NCBI GenBank assembly: GCA_012512265.1
Contig: JAAZEM010000013.1
Location: forward strand, 1-34,012
Length of the DNA stretch: 34,012 nt
Direction of reading: 5' to 3'
DNA from: Armatimonadota bacterium
Lineage (GTDB): Bacteria; Armatimonadota; JAAZEB01
Shown here: in pieces, positions 8,563 to 16,869 of the stretch
How positions within the stretch are numbered: the stretch's first letter is position 1
Layout of the letters: every line of letters begins with the position of its first letter
The notes under the pieces: generated by a model
Databases searched by the model: none
What the model was told of the DNA's origin: nothing
What the model saw: the letters and a program-made list of their open reading frames with translations, nothing else
Program-made: the position numbers and the translations under genes

Positions 8563-9330
8563 ATGGCCTTTCTTCTCAAGAAGCATCTCTCACCTTTCCT
8601 CTTTCCTGTGCCCCTATGCGTGCTGCTCCTGCTGGCCGGCGTTCTCCTCCTCTGGCCCGCGAAGAACAGGCGATGGGGGCGAGCGCTGGCGAGCGCCGGC
8701 CTATGTGTACTCCTTCTGGGCGCGCTGCCGCCGTTCCCGGAGGTAGGCATCCGCTATCTGGAAGCACCCTGGTCTGTCTACAAGCCGGTCGCCGGTGCCG
8801 ATGTGCGCTGGGTCGTCGTGCTGGGCGGCGGTGTCACAGTGGATCCGTCGCTCCCACCGACGACGCAGCTCACTCGCTCGTCGCTGGTCCGGCTGATCGA
8901 AGGGATCCGGATCCTGAAGCTCCATCCGGAGGCGCGGCTCTTACTCTCGGGGGGAGCTCCCTTTGGTGCGGCGCGCTCCGAGGCCGCGGTGATGGCGGAC
9001 GCCGCCCGCGAATTGGGCGTGAGTCCGGATCGCATCGTGCTTGAGGAGAGCTCGTGGGACACCGAAGGCCAGGCGGTCGGGGTGAAGCCGATCGTCGGCA
9101 GCGATCCCTTCGTCTTGGTCACGACCGCATCGCACTTGCGACGGGCGATGGCGCTCTTCGAGGCACAGGGCCTCTCGCCCATCCCGGCCCCCGCGGAGCC
9201 GCGCGTGAGGTATCGCCCCCTCCCAGACCTCCGGTGGCTCTACCCTAGCGCCGAGAATCTCCAGGTTTCCACCGAGGTCGTCTATGAGTTCCTTGGGATG
9301 GCGTGGGCACGCCTCCGCGGAAAGGCATGA
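8563..9330 (+). CDS. YdcF/ElyC/SanA family (DUF218) membrane protein
   Basis: A 255-residue protein with two N-terminal transmembrane helices (about 10-30 and 38-58) followed by a DUF218 domain: WVVVLGGGV near residue 84, a Thr/Ser-Arg segment, LLLSGG, a conserved E-x-x-SWDTEGQA stretch and VTTASHLRRA. This is the arrangement of ElyC-like envelope proteins, implicated in peptidoglycan or lipid-carrier homeostasis; the precise activity is unknown for the family. The ATG at 8563 has GGAG at 8 bases. It lies 16 bases downstream of the SPL-family gene and is probably co-transcribed with it, although no functional link is obvious. Confidence 0.87.
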   Translation: MAFLLKKHLSPFLFPVPLCVLLLLAGVLLLWPAKNRRWGRALASAGLCVLLLGALPPFPEVGIRYLEAPWSVYKPVAGADVRWVVVLGGGVTVDPSLPPTTQLTRSSLVRLIEGIRILKLHPEARLLLSGGAPFGAARSEAAVMADAARELGVSPDRIVLEESSWDTEGQAVGVKPIVGSDPFVLVTTASHLRRAMALFEAQGLSPIPAPAEPRVRYRPLPDLRWLYPSAENLQVSTEVVYEFLGMAWARLRGKA

Positions 9331-9437
9331 GCCGGAGCGCTCGCGCAACAGCCATCCCGGTAATAAAAGGACCATTGGTTCACTGCAGTAAGAAGGCGAC
9401 CGGGGCGGCGATCGCGAAAAGGGGATCACAAGTCGCT

Positions 9438-9464
9438 GGCGCGCCCTCGCCTGCCGGGCGCGCC
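9438..9464 (+). promoter_or_regulatory. GC-rich hairpin in the leader of the M14 gene
   Basis: A perfect 9-bp stem (9438-9446 with 9456-9464) with a 9-base loop ends about 10 bases before the AGGAGG ribosome site of the M14 gene. It may be the terminator of the upstream SPL/YdcF pair, although no T tract follows, or a structure that influences translation of the next gene. Confidence 0.5.
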
Positions 9465-9483
9465 GCTCTCCTGAGGAGGCCTT

Positions 9484-10464
9484 ATGTCTATCCCGTTCCT
9501 GGCCAAGCCGCACCAGACGCAGCCAAGGATACTGAAGTGGGCGGCGGAGCATCCGGAGCTTATCCGGCTCGATTCCGTGCGCCAGTACGTCGGGTTCGAC
9601 GTGTACGCGGTGACGGTAACCGACACTTCGGTGCCTGATGAGAAGAAGACGTGCTGTCTCTTCACGCAGCCGCACGCGCACGAACCGGCGACGACTGCCG
9701 GCATGATGGACTTCCTCAGCCAGGTGATCGAAGGCCGCCACCTCGATGGCTCGCCCGCGGACCTCCCGCGTGAGGAGATCCTGCGGAACCTGCTCCTTAG
9801 CATCATCCCCGATGCCAACCCGGATGGGCGGTCGCGCTCGCCAGAGCTCTATTGGGATGGGAGCAAGTGGTCGAACGACGAGTTCTGGTACACCATGAGG
9901 GGGATTGACCCGCGGACTCTGAAGATGTGGGAGCGCTTCGATGAGTGGGACCTGCGCGAGCAGTCGCCGCGCCCGCTCACCATCGGGATCGTCTACGAGC
10001 AGGTAGGGCCGTTTGAATACGTGGAGCCAAACCGCAGTCACCGCTCGGCCTACTTCCGGCTGATCCATCACCTCCTGGGCCAGCGGCGCTACCATTATCT
10101 CCTTGACCTGCACCAGACGGAGTTCGAGCGCTCGCCGCACAACTGCATGGTGATCCTCCCGATCCTGCAGCCCGAGCTTCCCGAGGCGATCCGCTCCACC
10201 AACCAGGCGTGGGGAGAGGAGATCGTGGCGGCATGGGCGGCTTCCGGCGCCAGCCCGGTTCCGGAGGTGGCTCCCCTGAACTACACCGGTGTGCAGGCGG
10301 AGTACTTCCGCCGCTCGTGGCGAGATATTGTCCGCGTCACATCCAAGGTCACCGTCGAGATACAGAACAACAACCAGCGCACGCCGCCGCAGGAACAGGT
10401 GCGCCTGATGGACGTGGCGATGCGCGTGACGGTGGAGCGCGCCTTGCGGGGAGGAGCCGCCTGA
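9484..10464 (+). CDS. M14-family zinc carboxypeptidase-like hydrolase
   Basis: A 326-residue cytoplasmic protein (no signal peptide). The zinc ligands of the M14 fold are all visible: H64-x-x-E67 (in PHAHEP) and H210 (in LDLHQTE), with a putative catalytic glutamate E292 (in TVEIQNNN). The NPDGR motif at 112-116 is characteristic of M14 enzymes. Compared with classical carboxypeptidases the protein is short and unusual between 125 and 185. AGGAGG lies 4-5 bases before the ATG. Its stop overlaps the start of the beta-helix gene (TGATG), so the two are translationally coupled. M14 relatives cleave peptides, deacylate amino acids or act on peptidoglycan; the substrate here is unknown. Confidence 0.85.
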   Translation: MSIPFLAKPHQTQPRILKWAAEHPELIRLDSVRQYVGFDVYAVTVTDTSVPDEKKTCCLFTQPHAHEPATTAGMMDFLSQVIEGRHLDGSPADLPREEILRNLLLSIIPDANPDGRSRSPELYWDGSKWSNDEFWYTMRGIDPRTLKMWERFDEWDLREQSPRPLTIGIVYEQVGPFEYVEPNRSHRSAYFRLIHHLLGQRRYHYLLDLHQTEFERSPHNCMVILPILQPELPEAIRSTNQAWGEEIVAAWAASGASPVPEVAPLNYTGVQAEYFRRSWRDIVRVTSKVTVEIQNNNQRTPPQEQVRLMDVAMRVTVERALRGGAA

Positions 10465-11588
10465 TGGCACGGATTGATGCTTCCGAAGTGGGTGGGTTGC
10501 AGGCTGCCCTGGATCTGCTGCCGGAGACAGGCGGCACGGTCTATCTCCCGGCGGGGAAGTATGTGATTACGGAGACGGTGGAGAAGCGCCTGGCCGAGGG
10601 CCAGCATCTCTTCCTGGTGGGCGAAGGCCGCGCCACCGTGCTGGTGAACGAGAACCGGGATGGCGCGCCTCTCCTGCGCCTGGTGGGTGCCGTCGGGCAG
10701 TGGTGGCCGGACCTAAAGATCACCATCCGCGACCTCACCTTTGTCGGCAACTACGACAGCGGCGATGCTCTTGTCATCGACCATCCTAACGACACGATGG
10801 TGGACGGCTGTTTCTTCTATGGCCATGGCGGGCACGCGCTCTACCTGAAGACGCAGGGCACCAACGTCACCTGCCGCGATTGCTGGATGCGCGATTGCAA
10901 GCGGGGCGTGCGCGCCGAGAATATCCACCACCTGACGCTGCATGGCTTGCAGACGCGCAGCCGGGATGGCGGGCAGGTGCAGGCGGAGCACCTCTTCCTC
11001 GACCGCAACTGCCGCGAGGTCCGCGTGGTGAACAACCACTTCGCCTATGGGCACGCCGAGGCGATTATCCTCGACGGCGCGGCCCAGCACGCCATCGTCG
11101 GCAATACGATTGAGGGCTTCCAGGTGGGCATTCTCGCCCGAAACGACCGCGAGCGCGACTGCCGAGACATCACCCTTGGCTCGAACTACATCCACTACGG
11201 CTGCGCCATCCATCTGGAGGGTGCCTGCAACGGCTTTGTGATCTCCGACAACATCATCACCGATGCGCACGCGGGCGCTGTCATCATCGAGCGCGCGCAG
11301 GAGAGCGGAGCGCACGCCATCACCGGCAACGTCATCCGCAAGAGCGTTTACCAGGGCCAGGGCGGCATCGCCCTGGGCGATAGCCGCGGGTGCAGCGTGG
11401 TCGGCAACGTCTTTGAGGAGGCGCACACCATGCCGGCGATCACTGCCGGCCCCGGCGGAGGCGAGCACGTCATCGCGTCGAACAACATCACCCGAGCCGA
11501 AGGCGAGCAGATTGTGGTGAAGGATGCTCCCGGGTGCCTGGTTTCCGGGAATCTGGTCAACGGCAAGAGGGTGGACCAGATACCGTAG
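10464..11588 (+). CDS. Right-handed parallel beta-helix protein (pectate-lyase-like fold)
   Basis: A 374-residue protein. The N-terminus (residues 5-33) matches the start of pectate-lyase-superfamily proteins (an ALDLLPETGGTVYLPAGKY-type motif). The rest is a run of about 22-residue coils with recurring N-N-x-I/F and G-N-x-I steps, typical of PbH1/NosD repeats. No signal peptide is visible, which is unusual for a polysaccharide-acting beta-helix. The ATG overlaps the stop of the M14 gene, with GGGGAGGAG upstream; the longer frame back to 10209 is a shadow of that gene. Catalytic residues cannot be picked out. A lyase, epimerase or binding role is possible. Confidence 0.85.
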   Translation: MARIDASEVGGLQAALDLLPETGGTVYLPAGKYVITETVEKRLAEGQHLFLVGEGRATVLVNENRDGAPLLRLVGAVGQWWPDLKITIRDLTFVGNYDSGDALVIDHPNDTMVDGCFFYGHGGHALYLKTQGTNVTCRDCWMRDCKRGVRAENIHHLTLHGLQTRSRDGGQVQAEHLFLDRNCREVRVVNNHFAYGHAEAIILDGAAQHAIVGNTIEGFQVGILARNDRERDCRDITLGSNYIHYGCAIHLEGACNGFVISDNIITDAHAGAVIIERAQESGAHAITGNVIRKSVYQGQGGIALGDSRGCSVVGNVFEEAHTMPAITAGPGGGEHVIASNNITRAEGEQIVVKDAPGCLVSGNLVNGKRVDQIP

Positions 11589-11636
11589 TCCATCGGCATG
11601 GCCTATCCCCTTGTCAGGACAGGAGGTACATACAGG

Positions 11637-12875
11637 ATGGAAGCCCGAGAGGCGCTCGCCCTCCACGGCGGGCCGAAGACGAAGACGACGCCCTACGGCA
11701 CGGGCGTGAAGCATGATGCCACGGCGGAGGCGGAAGCGCTGCGCGCCCGTCTGGAGGCCGGGCCACTTCCCCTTGCCATGGGCCCCTCCATTAAGGAGTT
11801 GCGCCAGAAAGTGCAGGAGATGTTCGGGGTCCGCTTCTGCGTGCCCACCTCCTCGGGCACCGCGGCGGTCCACACCGCGCTGGCCGCCCTCGGCGTGACG
11901 CCCGGCGACGAGGTGATCACAACGCCGGTCACTGACCACGGCACCGTGATCGGGATCATGCAGCTCAACGCGATCCCTGTCTTCGCCGATGTGAACCCCG
12001 CGACGATGATGATCGACGCCGGTACCATCGAGCCGCACATCACCTCGCGCACCCGGGTGATCCTTCCCGTGCACCTGGCTGGCTGCCCGGCGGATATGGA
12101 CGGCATCTGCCGCCTGGCGCGAAAGCACGGGCTGAAGGTGCTGGAGGACTGCGCCCAAAGCTGGATGGCGGAGTGGAACGGCCGGCTGGTGGGCACCATC
12201 GGGGATGCCGGCATCTTCTCCATCAACGAGTCGAAGCATATCAGCGCGGGCGAGGGGGGCGTCCTCCTCACGAATGATGAGGAGGTCGCGCGCTACGCGG
12301 ATCTCTTCGCCGATAAGAGCTATAACCGCTCGGGGCAGGGGCCCATTGACCCGGTGATGCCCGCGCTCAACTACCGGATGAGCGAGGTGAACGCTGTTCT
12401 GGCAATCGAGCAGCTGAAGAAGGTGCGTGAGGTGGCCGCGCGGCGCTGGGAGCTGGGCGAGCGCCTGGCGGCCGAGATCGAGGGGCTGCCGGGCATCCGG
12501 CTGCTGCGGCCCCCGGCGGGGAGCAAGTCGAGCTACTGGCATGGCGTGCTCCTGGTCGACAAGGAAGAAGCTGGGGTGGACGGCCCGGAGTTCACACGCG
12601 CCCTCGTCGCCGAGGGGATCAGTGCCTCGTGCCCCGTCTCCCGGAACCTCCTCGACTGGCCGCTCTTCCGCAGGCTGAACGAGGACCCGCGTGCCTTCCC
12701 CACCTACATCGCGCCGGGCCTGGAGAAGGGTCGATTCGCGTTGGAGAGCTGCCCCAACGTCCTGGCGCTGGCGACGCGGAGCGTGCGCGTGCACCTCAAC
12801 GAGTTCTGCACCGACCAGGATATCGACGAGACGGCGCGCGCGATCCGCAAGGTGGCGCGCTGGTACCGCGGCTGA
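11637..12875 (+). CDS. DegT/DnrJ/EryC1/StrS family PLP-dependent aminotransferase
   Basis: A 412-residue fold-type I PLP enzyme. The nucleotide-sugar aminotransferase features are present: a TSSGTAA phosphate-binding turn, an EDCAQSW block with the cofactor-ring aspartate, and K200 in the INESKHISAGEGG motif as the Schiff-base lysine, with the YRMSE motif further on. The ATG at 11637 follows AGGAGG at 10 bases; 13 more codons are open upstream but lack a ribosome site. Relatives act on UDP- or dTDP-keto-sugars, or in aminocyclitol (AHBA, scyllo-inosose) pathways. It is 48 bases downstream of the beta-helix gene and probably in the same operon. No sugar nucleotidyltransferase or dehydratase lies nearby to name the substrate. 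Confidence 0.92.
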   Translation: MEAREALALHGGPKTKTTPYGTGVKHDATAEAEALRARLEAGPLPLAMGPSIKELRQKVQEMFGVRFCVPTSSGTAAVHTALAALGVTPGDEVITTPVTDHGTVIGIMQLNAIPVFADVNPATMMIDAGTIEPHITSRTRVILPVHLAGCPADMDGICRLARKHGLKVLEDCAQSWMAEWNGRLVGTIGDAGIFSINESKHISAGEGGVLLTNDEEVARYADLFADKSYNRSGQGPIDPVMPALNYRMSEVNAVLAIEQLKKVREVAARRWELGERLAAEIEGLPGIRLLRPPAGSKSSYWHGVLLVDKEEAGVDGPEFTRALVAEGISASCPVSRNLLDWPLFRRLNEDPRAFPTYIAPGLEKGRFALESCPNVLALATRSVRVHLNEFCTDQDIDETARAIRKVARWYRG

Positions 12876-12900
12876 GGCCGCAGAGCTCGGAAAAAGCAAT

Positions 12901-12931
12901 ACGGGGCGCCAGGCGTAGCCTGGCGCCCCGT
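12901..12931 (-). terminator. Rho-independent terminator of the prepilin gene
   Basis: A perfect 14-bp stem (12901-12914 with 12918-12931) with a 3-base loop, followed on the minus strand by ATTGCTTTTT. This is a textbook terminator 17 bases after the prepilin stop. It also lies just past the DegT stop, so it may end the rightward transcript too. Confidence 0.9.
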
Positions 12932-12947
12932 GCTGTGAAGTCACGCG

Positions 12948-13589
12948 TCAGAAGTCGTAGTTGTACTGCCAGTAGCGCCGGTCATCGAGGGTGTCCTTCT
13001 TCATCCACTTCACGTGGCCGTCGTAGAAGCAGACGTTCAGACCCTCGCCGTGTGGCGCCTGAACCCGGCTCTGGAAGTAGTAGCGGTAGGTATCTCCGAC
13101 CGCCCTCCAGGCGGCATAGCCGTTGCCGTCCGAGTCGCCAAAGAGGACCTTCTGCGCCGGCTGCTGGATCTGGGCCATTGACTTGCTATCCAGGTCCATG
13201 TTGTCCCAATACCAGAGGCCCCGGCCGGGGCTCCGCGGCGCTGCCGGGCGCAGGATTCGGTCGTCGGTGGAAGAAGCCGGGGTTCGCGAAGGGCACAGGA
13301 GGACGCCGGTGTTCTTGATGTAGGGCAGGATTGCCTCGAAGGTGCAGACCAGGTAGGTGTGCCCCGAATCCCCACAGCGATGGATGGGCGTCATCTCGTC
13401 GTAGTCCTGGATGTAGGCCAGCTGGGCCATGCCGAGCTGCTTCAGGTTGGACTGGCAGGTGCTCTTGCGCGCGTTCTCTCGCGCGCGGGCAAAGACCGGG
13501 AAGAGGATCGCCGCCAGGATGGCGATAATCGCGATTACCACGAGCAACTCGATGAGGGTAAAACCCCACTGTTCCCGTCGCGTTTCCAT
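12948..13589 (-). CDS. Type IV/type II prepilin-like protein with H-X9-DG ending
   Basis: A 213-residue secreted, membrane-anchored pseudopilin-like protein. It has the class III signal: a short basic leader, prepilin peptidase site G9|F10, E14 at mature position 5 and a hydrophobic helix to about residue 33 ending FPVFARARE. The C-terminal domain ends with H180-x9-D190-G191 followed by HVKW, the H-X9-DG motif of the large prepilin-like families of Planctomycetota, Verrucomicrobiota and Armatimonadota, whose role is largely unknown. Paired cysteines (C45, C72, C82, C99) may form disulfides. The ATG at 13589 follows GGGAGGT at 7 bases. It has its own promoter and terminator, so it is a single-gene unit, and no pilus or secretion genes are adjacent. 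Confidence 0.93.
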   Translation of the reverse strand: METRREQWGFTLIELLVVIAIIAILAAILFPVFARARENARKSTCQSNLKQLGMAQLAYIQDYDEMTPIHRCGDSGHTYLVCTFEAILPYIKNTGVLLCPSRTPASSTDDRILRPAAPRSPGRGLWYWDNMDLDSKSMAQIQQPAQKVLFGDSDGNGYAAWRAVGDTYRYYFQSRVQAPHGEGLNVCFYDGHVKWMKKDTLDDRRYWQYNYDF

Positions 13590-13661
13590 GTGTGTTACCT
13601 CCCAAGAGTGCTGCCGGCAGCATTCCTTGGACTGCTTAGGCACGCGCCGCCCAGTCGCCCC

Positions 13662-13691
13662 ATGATAGCACTTGAACGCTCACTGGGTCAA
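13662..13691 (-). promoter_or_regulatory. Promoter of the prepilin gene
   Basis: On the minus strand TTGACC (13686-13691) is followed after 18 bases by TATCAT (13662-13667), each matching five of six consensus bases. The leader of about 65 bases contains a 14-base perfect palindrome at 13609-13622, shortly before the ribosome site. Confidence 0.72.
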
Positions 13692-13834
13692 CACCTTCCT
13701 CAAGGCGCGGTGGTCCACGCGGCCCCTCGAGGCAGGAAGGAATGCGAGGCTGCCGAAGGATGAGATGATGATGGGCCGGTGGGGCACTGCCCGAACAGAG
13801 CGGCCCGGTTCGCGCGGAACGGAAAGGTAGGGAC

Positions 13835-16369
13835 ATGGTGAGGATACTCTTTCTTCCGATCCTGTTGGTCTCGGTAAGCATCGCCAACGCGGCGGTGAAG
13901 CCCGGCGAGAACATCCTGATCAACGGATCGTTCGACAGTGAGGATCAGGATGGTCTCGCATTCTGGGAAAAGAGTGGGGTCAACGTGAGCTCCAGTCGGA
14001 CCGGCGGGCCCGGCAACTCCGGCGTGTTGGTGTTCAGCAACCCGGAAGGCAAGAAGGGGGTCCGCTCCAACTGTCGCCAGCGTGGCCAGCGGCTCGTCGC
14101 CGGCGAGACGTACAAGATGAGCGCTACCATCAAGACGCGGGGCTTCAAGAGCCCCCATTGCGGCGTCATCATCCACGATAACGGCTGGCGCAAGGAGTAC
14201 GGCATCAAGTCGTTCCCGGAGAACACCAACGGCTGGCAGCATGTGGAGCAGACGTTCGAACTGGGGCCGAGCCCGAACGACGTCTACGGAGTCGCCATCT
14301 TCGCCATCGATTACGTTGGCGAGATCCAGATCACCCAGGTCAAGCTGGAAGCGATCAGCGCGGGGGCCCTCGCCAAGAGTTCGCCGTCGCGGATTCTCAC
14401 CGAGCAGACGCGGCCCCGGCTCGTGGCGATGCAGCCGCTGCTCAACGCGATTCCCCTTTCCAACCCCAAGCTCACCTTCCATTTCTTCGGCAAGACCGAA
14501 CGTGCCCTCGGCGAGTATGACTTCGTCAGCACGATTGACGGCAACAAGGTCCGCAAGCAGCGTCTCGCCCCCAAGCGGAATACCCTGGATCTGTCGGGTC
14601 TGGCGGCGGGCGATCACCGTCTGGACGTCGCCATCGTTGAGCGTGCGTCGCAGACCGAAGTGTTCCGCATCTCGCACGTGATCACGCTGAAGGAATTCCC
14701 CAAGGTGGACACCTCGGCGCACCGGCGACTGAACAACCTCGTGGTCGAAGTGCTGGGAAAGCCGCTGAAGGCAACGGCTGCCCCGCAGCGCTTCGAGTTC
14801 AGTACTGTCCGCGATGGCTGGGTCTTCATCAAGGTGGACGCCGCGAAGGCGGATCCGGGGCTGAACGTCCGCGTGGGTACGAATGACACCGTCGTGACGG
14901 CCACTACCCCTCGCCTTGAGGCGTTTCGAGAGCTGCCGCGCGGGAACCACAGCCTCACCGTCTCCGGCGCCGCCTCGGGCGGGAAGATCGTGGTGCGCTC
15001 CATCGCGGAGGTGTTCAACTACCCGGCCTGCGCCAACAGCCAGGTTCCGCAGAATGGGAAGTACGACTGGGAGTTCCACCGCCGGCACGTCTTCCCGGCT
15101 GTGACGACGCTCAACGGCGGCAACGTTCCTGAGGCGAACCGCCCGGAGGTGCGCCGCATGGGGCTCAAGTGGCTGGCGAACGTCGGCACAACCAACCCGA
15201 AGGATGCCGCTGATCTCGTCGCGCGGATGTCCCAAAGCCCGGGTATGACCAAGCCGTATTACGACGGCTTCACCGCAGACGAGCAGTTCTTCTCTAGCCC
15301 GGCCATCGTGGATTACACCGAGGCCGTGCGGCTCTTGAAGAACCCGGAGAACCGGCTGATCTATACCTGGATCGTCGGGAAGCCCGCGCTGCCTGGTATC
15401 CATACCGACTTCATCAGCGCGTCGCTCAATGCCTCGAAGGGTCGTGGCCGTCTTCTCTTCGAGATCTACTGCCACAGCCGCCCCAACGAGCAGGATGCCA
15501 CCGAGTACCTCAACGACCGGCTCATCGACACGATGAAGCGGCTGGAGGAGTACTACCCGAACGCCCGCGCCGGCACGGGGATGATCCTGGGCAACTTCAA
15601 CCAAATCCCCATCATCTCCCTCGATGTGAACCCGGAGGTGGACTACAAGTACTACCTGGATATGCAGCTCCACATCATCGCCACCCACCCGCTCTTCAAG
15701 GACCTGGCGACGGCAGGCTACTGGGGGAGCTACTACGACGACGAGGAGCTGTATCGCTGGTCCATGCGCCTGCTGCGCCACTACTGTGTCGAGGGCAACA
15801 CGGAGATGCTCTCGAAGCGCTACGGCTATCGCTACTCCCCCGGGCACCTCAGCAACTGCGACTTCACGGACGGGCTCAAGGGGTGGACGGCGGAACCGGC
15901 GGAGGCCATCCAGACCGGTAGCTTTTCCGGCTACGGGAAGGGCAGCCAGGGGCGCTGGGGTGCCCAAGCTGGAACGGGCGACACCTTCTGCGTCTTCAAG
16001 CGCGGCGAGCGTCCGGCCACGCTCACCCAGACGGCCACCGGCCTGACTCCGGGCAAGGTCTACACCCTCCAGTTCGTCACCGCCGACTACAAGGATATGG
16101 TCGCGCGCAAGGTGGCCCCCAAGAAACACCGCCTGCGCGCTATCCTCGGCGACGGCGCGGAGCTCATTCCGGAGAAGTCCTACGTCTTCGTTGACCAGCG
16201 CAACTCCGGAAAGAAGGCCAACGACGGATGGGCTCGGATCAACCTGCACCACGTCCGGTTCCGCGCGACGGCGCCTTCCGTCAAGATCACGTTCACGGAC
16301 GATGAAGCTGAGCCGGGAACGGAGACCGCGCTCAACTACATCATGCTCAAACCGTACTACGAGGACTAG
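13835..16369 (+). CDS. Large secreted protein with carbohydrate-binding-like modules at both ends
   Basis: An 844-residue exported protein. The signal peptide covers residues 1-19/20 (cleavage near ANA|A). Residues about 25-175 (from NILINGSFDSE) and about 665-844 (from LSNCDFTDGLKGW) each look like jelly-roll carbohydrate-binding or DUF642-like modules that open with an N-x-x-F-x-x-G-x-x-x-W pattern. Between them are a beta-rich linker (about 185-390) and an alpha/beta core (about 395-660) with acidic-aromatic segments such as GYWGSYYDDEELYRW. The core may be a TIM-barrel glycoside hydrolase-like domain, but I cannot place its family. ATG 13835 has AAGGTAGGG upstream. It is a monocistronic gene ended by the hairpin at 16378-16413. 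Extracellular polysaccharide binding or degradation is a reasonable inference. Confidence 0.85.
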   Translation: MVRILFLPILLVSVSIANAAVKPGENILINGSFDSEDQDGLAFWEKSGVNVSSSRTGGPGNSGVLVFSNPEGKKGVRSNCRQRGQRLVAGETYKMSATIKTRGFKSPHCGVIIHDNGWRKEYGIKSFPENTNGWQHVEQTFELGPSPNDVYGVAIFAIDYVGEIQITQVKLEAISAGALAKSSPSRILTEQTRPRLVAMQPLLNAIPLSNPKLTFHFFGKTERALGEYDFVSTIDGNKVRKQRLAPKRNTLDLSGLAAGDHRLDVAIVERASQTEVFRISHVITLKEFPKVDTSAHRRLNNLVVEVLGKPLKATAAPQRFEFSTVRDGWVFIKVDAAKADPGLNVRVGTNDTVVTATTPRLEAFRELPRGNHSLTVSGAASGGKIVVRSIAEVFNYPACANSQVPQNGKYDWEFHRRHVFPAVTTLNGGNVPEANRPEVRRMGLKWLANVGTTNPKDAADLVARMSQSPGMTKPYYDGFTADEQFFSSPAIVDYTEAVRLLKNPENRLIYTWIVGKPALPGIHTDFISASLNASKGRGRLLFEIYCHSRPNEQDATEYLNDRLIDTMKRLEEYYPNARAGTGMILGNFNQIPIISLDVNPEVDYKYYLDMQLHIIATHPLFKDLATAGYWGSYYDDEELYRWSMRLLRHYCVEGNTEMLSKRYGYRYSPGHLSNCDFTDGLKGWTAEPAEAIQTGSFSGYGKGSQGRWGAQAGTGDTFCVFKRGERPATLTQTATGLTPGKVYTLQFVTADYKDMVARKVAPKKHRLRAILGDGAELIPEKSYVFVDQRNSGKKANDGWARINLHHVRFRATAPSVKITFTDDEAEPGTETALNYIMLKPYYED

Positions 16370-16377
16370 AAGTACCC

Positions 16378-16413
16378 CGGTGCTCACGGGCACGCCAGGT
16401 GCCCGGAGCACCG
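16378..16413 (+). terminator. Terminator hairpin after the secreted protein gene
   Basis: An 8-bp stem (16378-16385 with 16406-16413), one bulged A, then a 6-bp inner stem (16387-16392 with 16400-16405) around a 7-base loop. It starts 8 bases after the stop codon. No T tract follows. Confidence 0.65.
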
Positions 16414-16869
16414 ACCATCACGAGGTTCGGGGTTGCAGGGGGCTCTCATCCCCTGCAGCCCCGGGCCCCTCTCCATGCTGCACCGAACGCCGCGCACCAG
16501 GCCCCCTCGATTGAGCCGCGCCCCGACTCCAAAGGGATCGCACAACACAGGTCGTTGCGTCTGTACTTCTTCATCCGCTTCCGCCCGCATCATCCGCGGC
16601 ATCGACGGTATCGCCGCCGGCGCGCTCGGCGTGGCCAATCTCCTGTTAGCGTCGGTGGGAGCTTCTGTGCCCAGCGCGGGAACGTCCGGCAGCTGGGTCA
16701 CGCGCGCGCGGTTTACTGGGCGTCCTGGCCTCATTTCGACTGCGTCTGGCTGCCGTGCGGCACTCTCTCGGGCACTTTCGATCCGGGCGTGCAGGAAACG
16801 CTCTGGCCAGGGCGAATCGGACGGGAAGGCTGGCCCGGTGCCATGCGCCGGCGCCCGGAGGAGCAGGAG
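16414..16869 (+). other. Long gene-free stretch with a second hairpin
   Basis: No supported gene was found in these 456 bases. A second strong hairpin lies at 16429-16462 (13-bp stem with one G-T pair, 8-base loop), only 15 bases after the preceding terminator hairpin. The frames open here, including the 157-codon upstream extension of the next gene, give arginine-, proline- and serine-rich products typical of non-coding GC-rich DNA. It may serve as a long leader of the dehydrogenase gene or encode a small RNA. No consensus promoter was found. Confidence 0.5.

Noticed and set aside
7107..8750. 547-codon open frame on the minus strand
   Set aside because: It is antisense to the SPL-family gene and overlaps the metG promoter.
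10713..12944. 743-codon open frame on the minus strand
   Set aside because: It is antisense to the beta-helix and DegT genes, both of which have clear family motifs and ribosome sites.
13700..16411. 903-codon open frame on the minus strand
   Set aside because: It is exactly antisense to the signal-peptide-bearing secreted protein gene, has no ribosome site or domain, and its composition is that of a GC-rich shadow frame.
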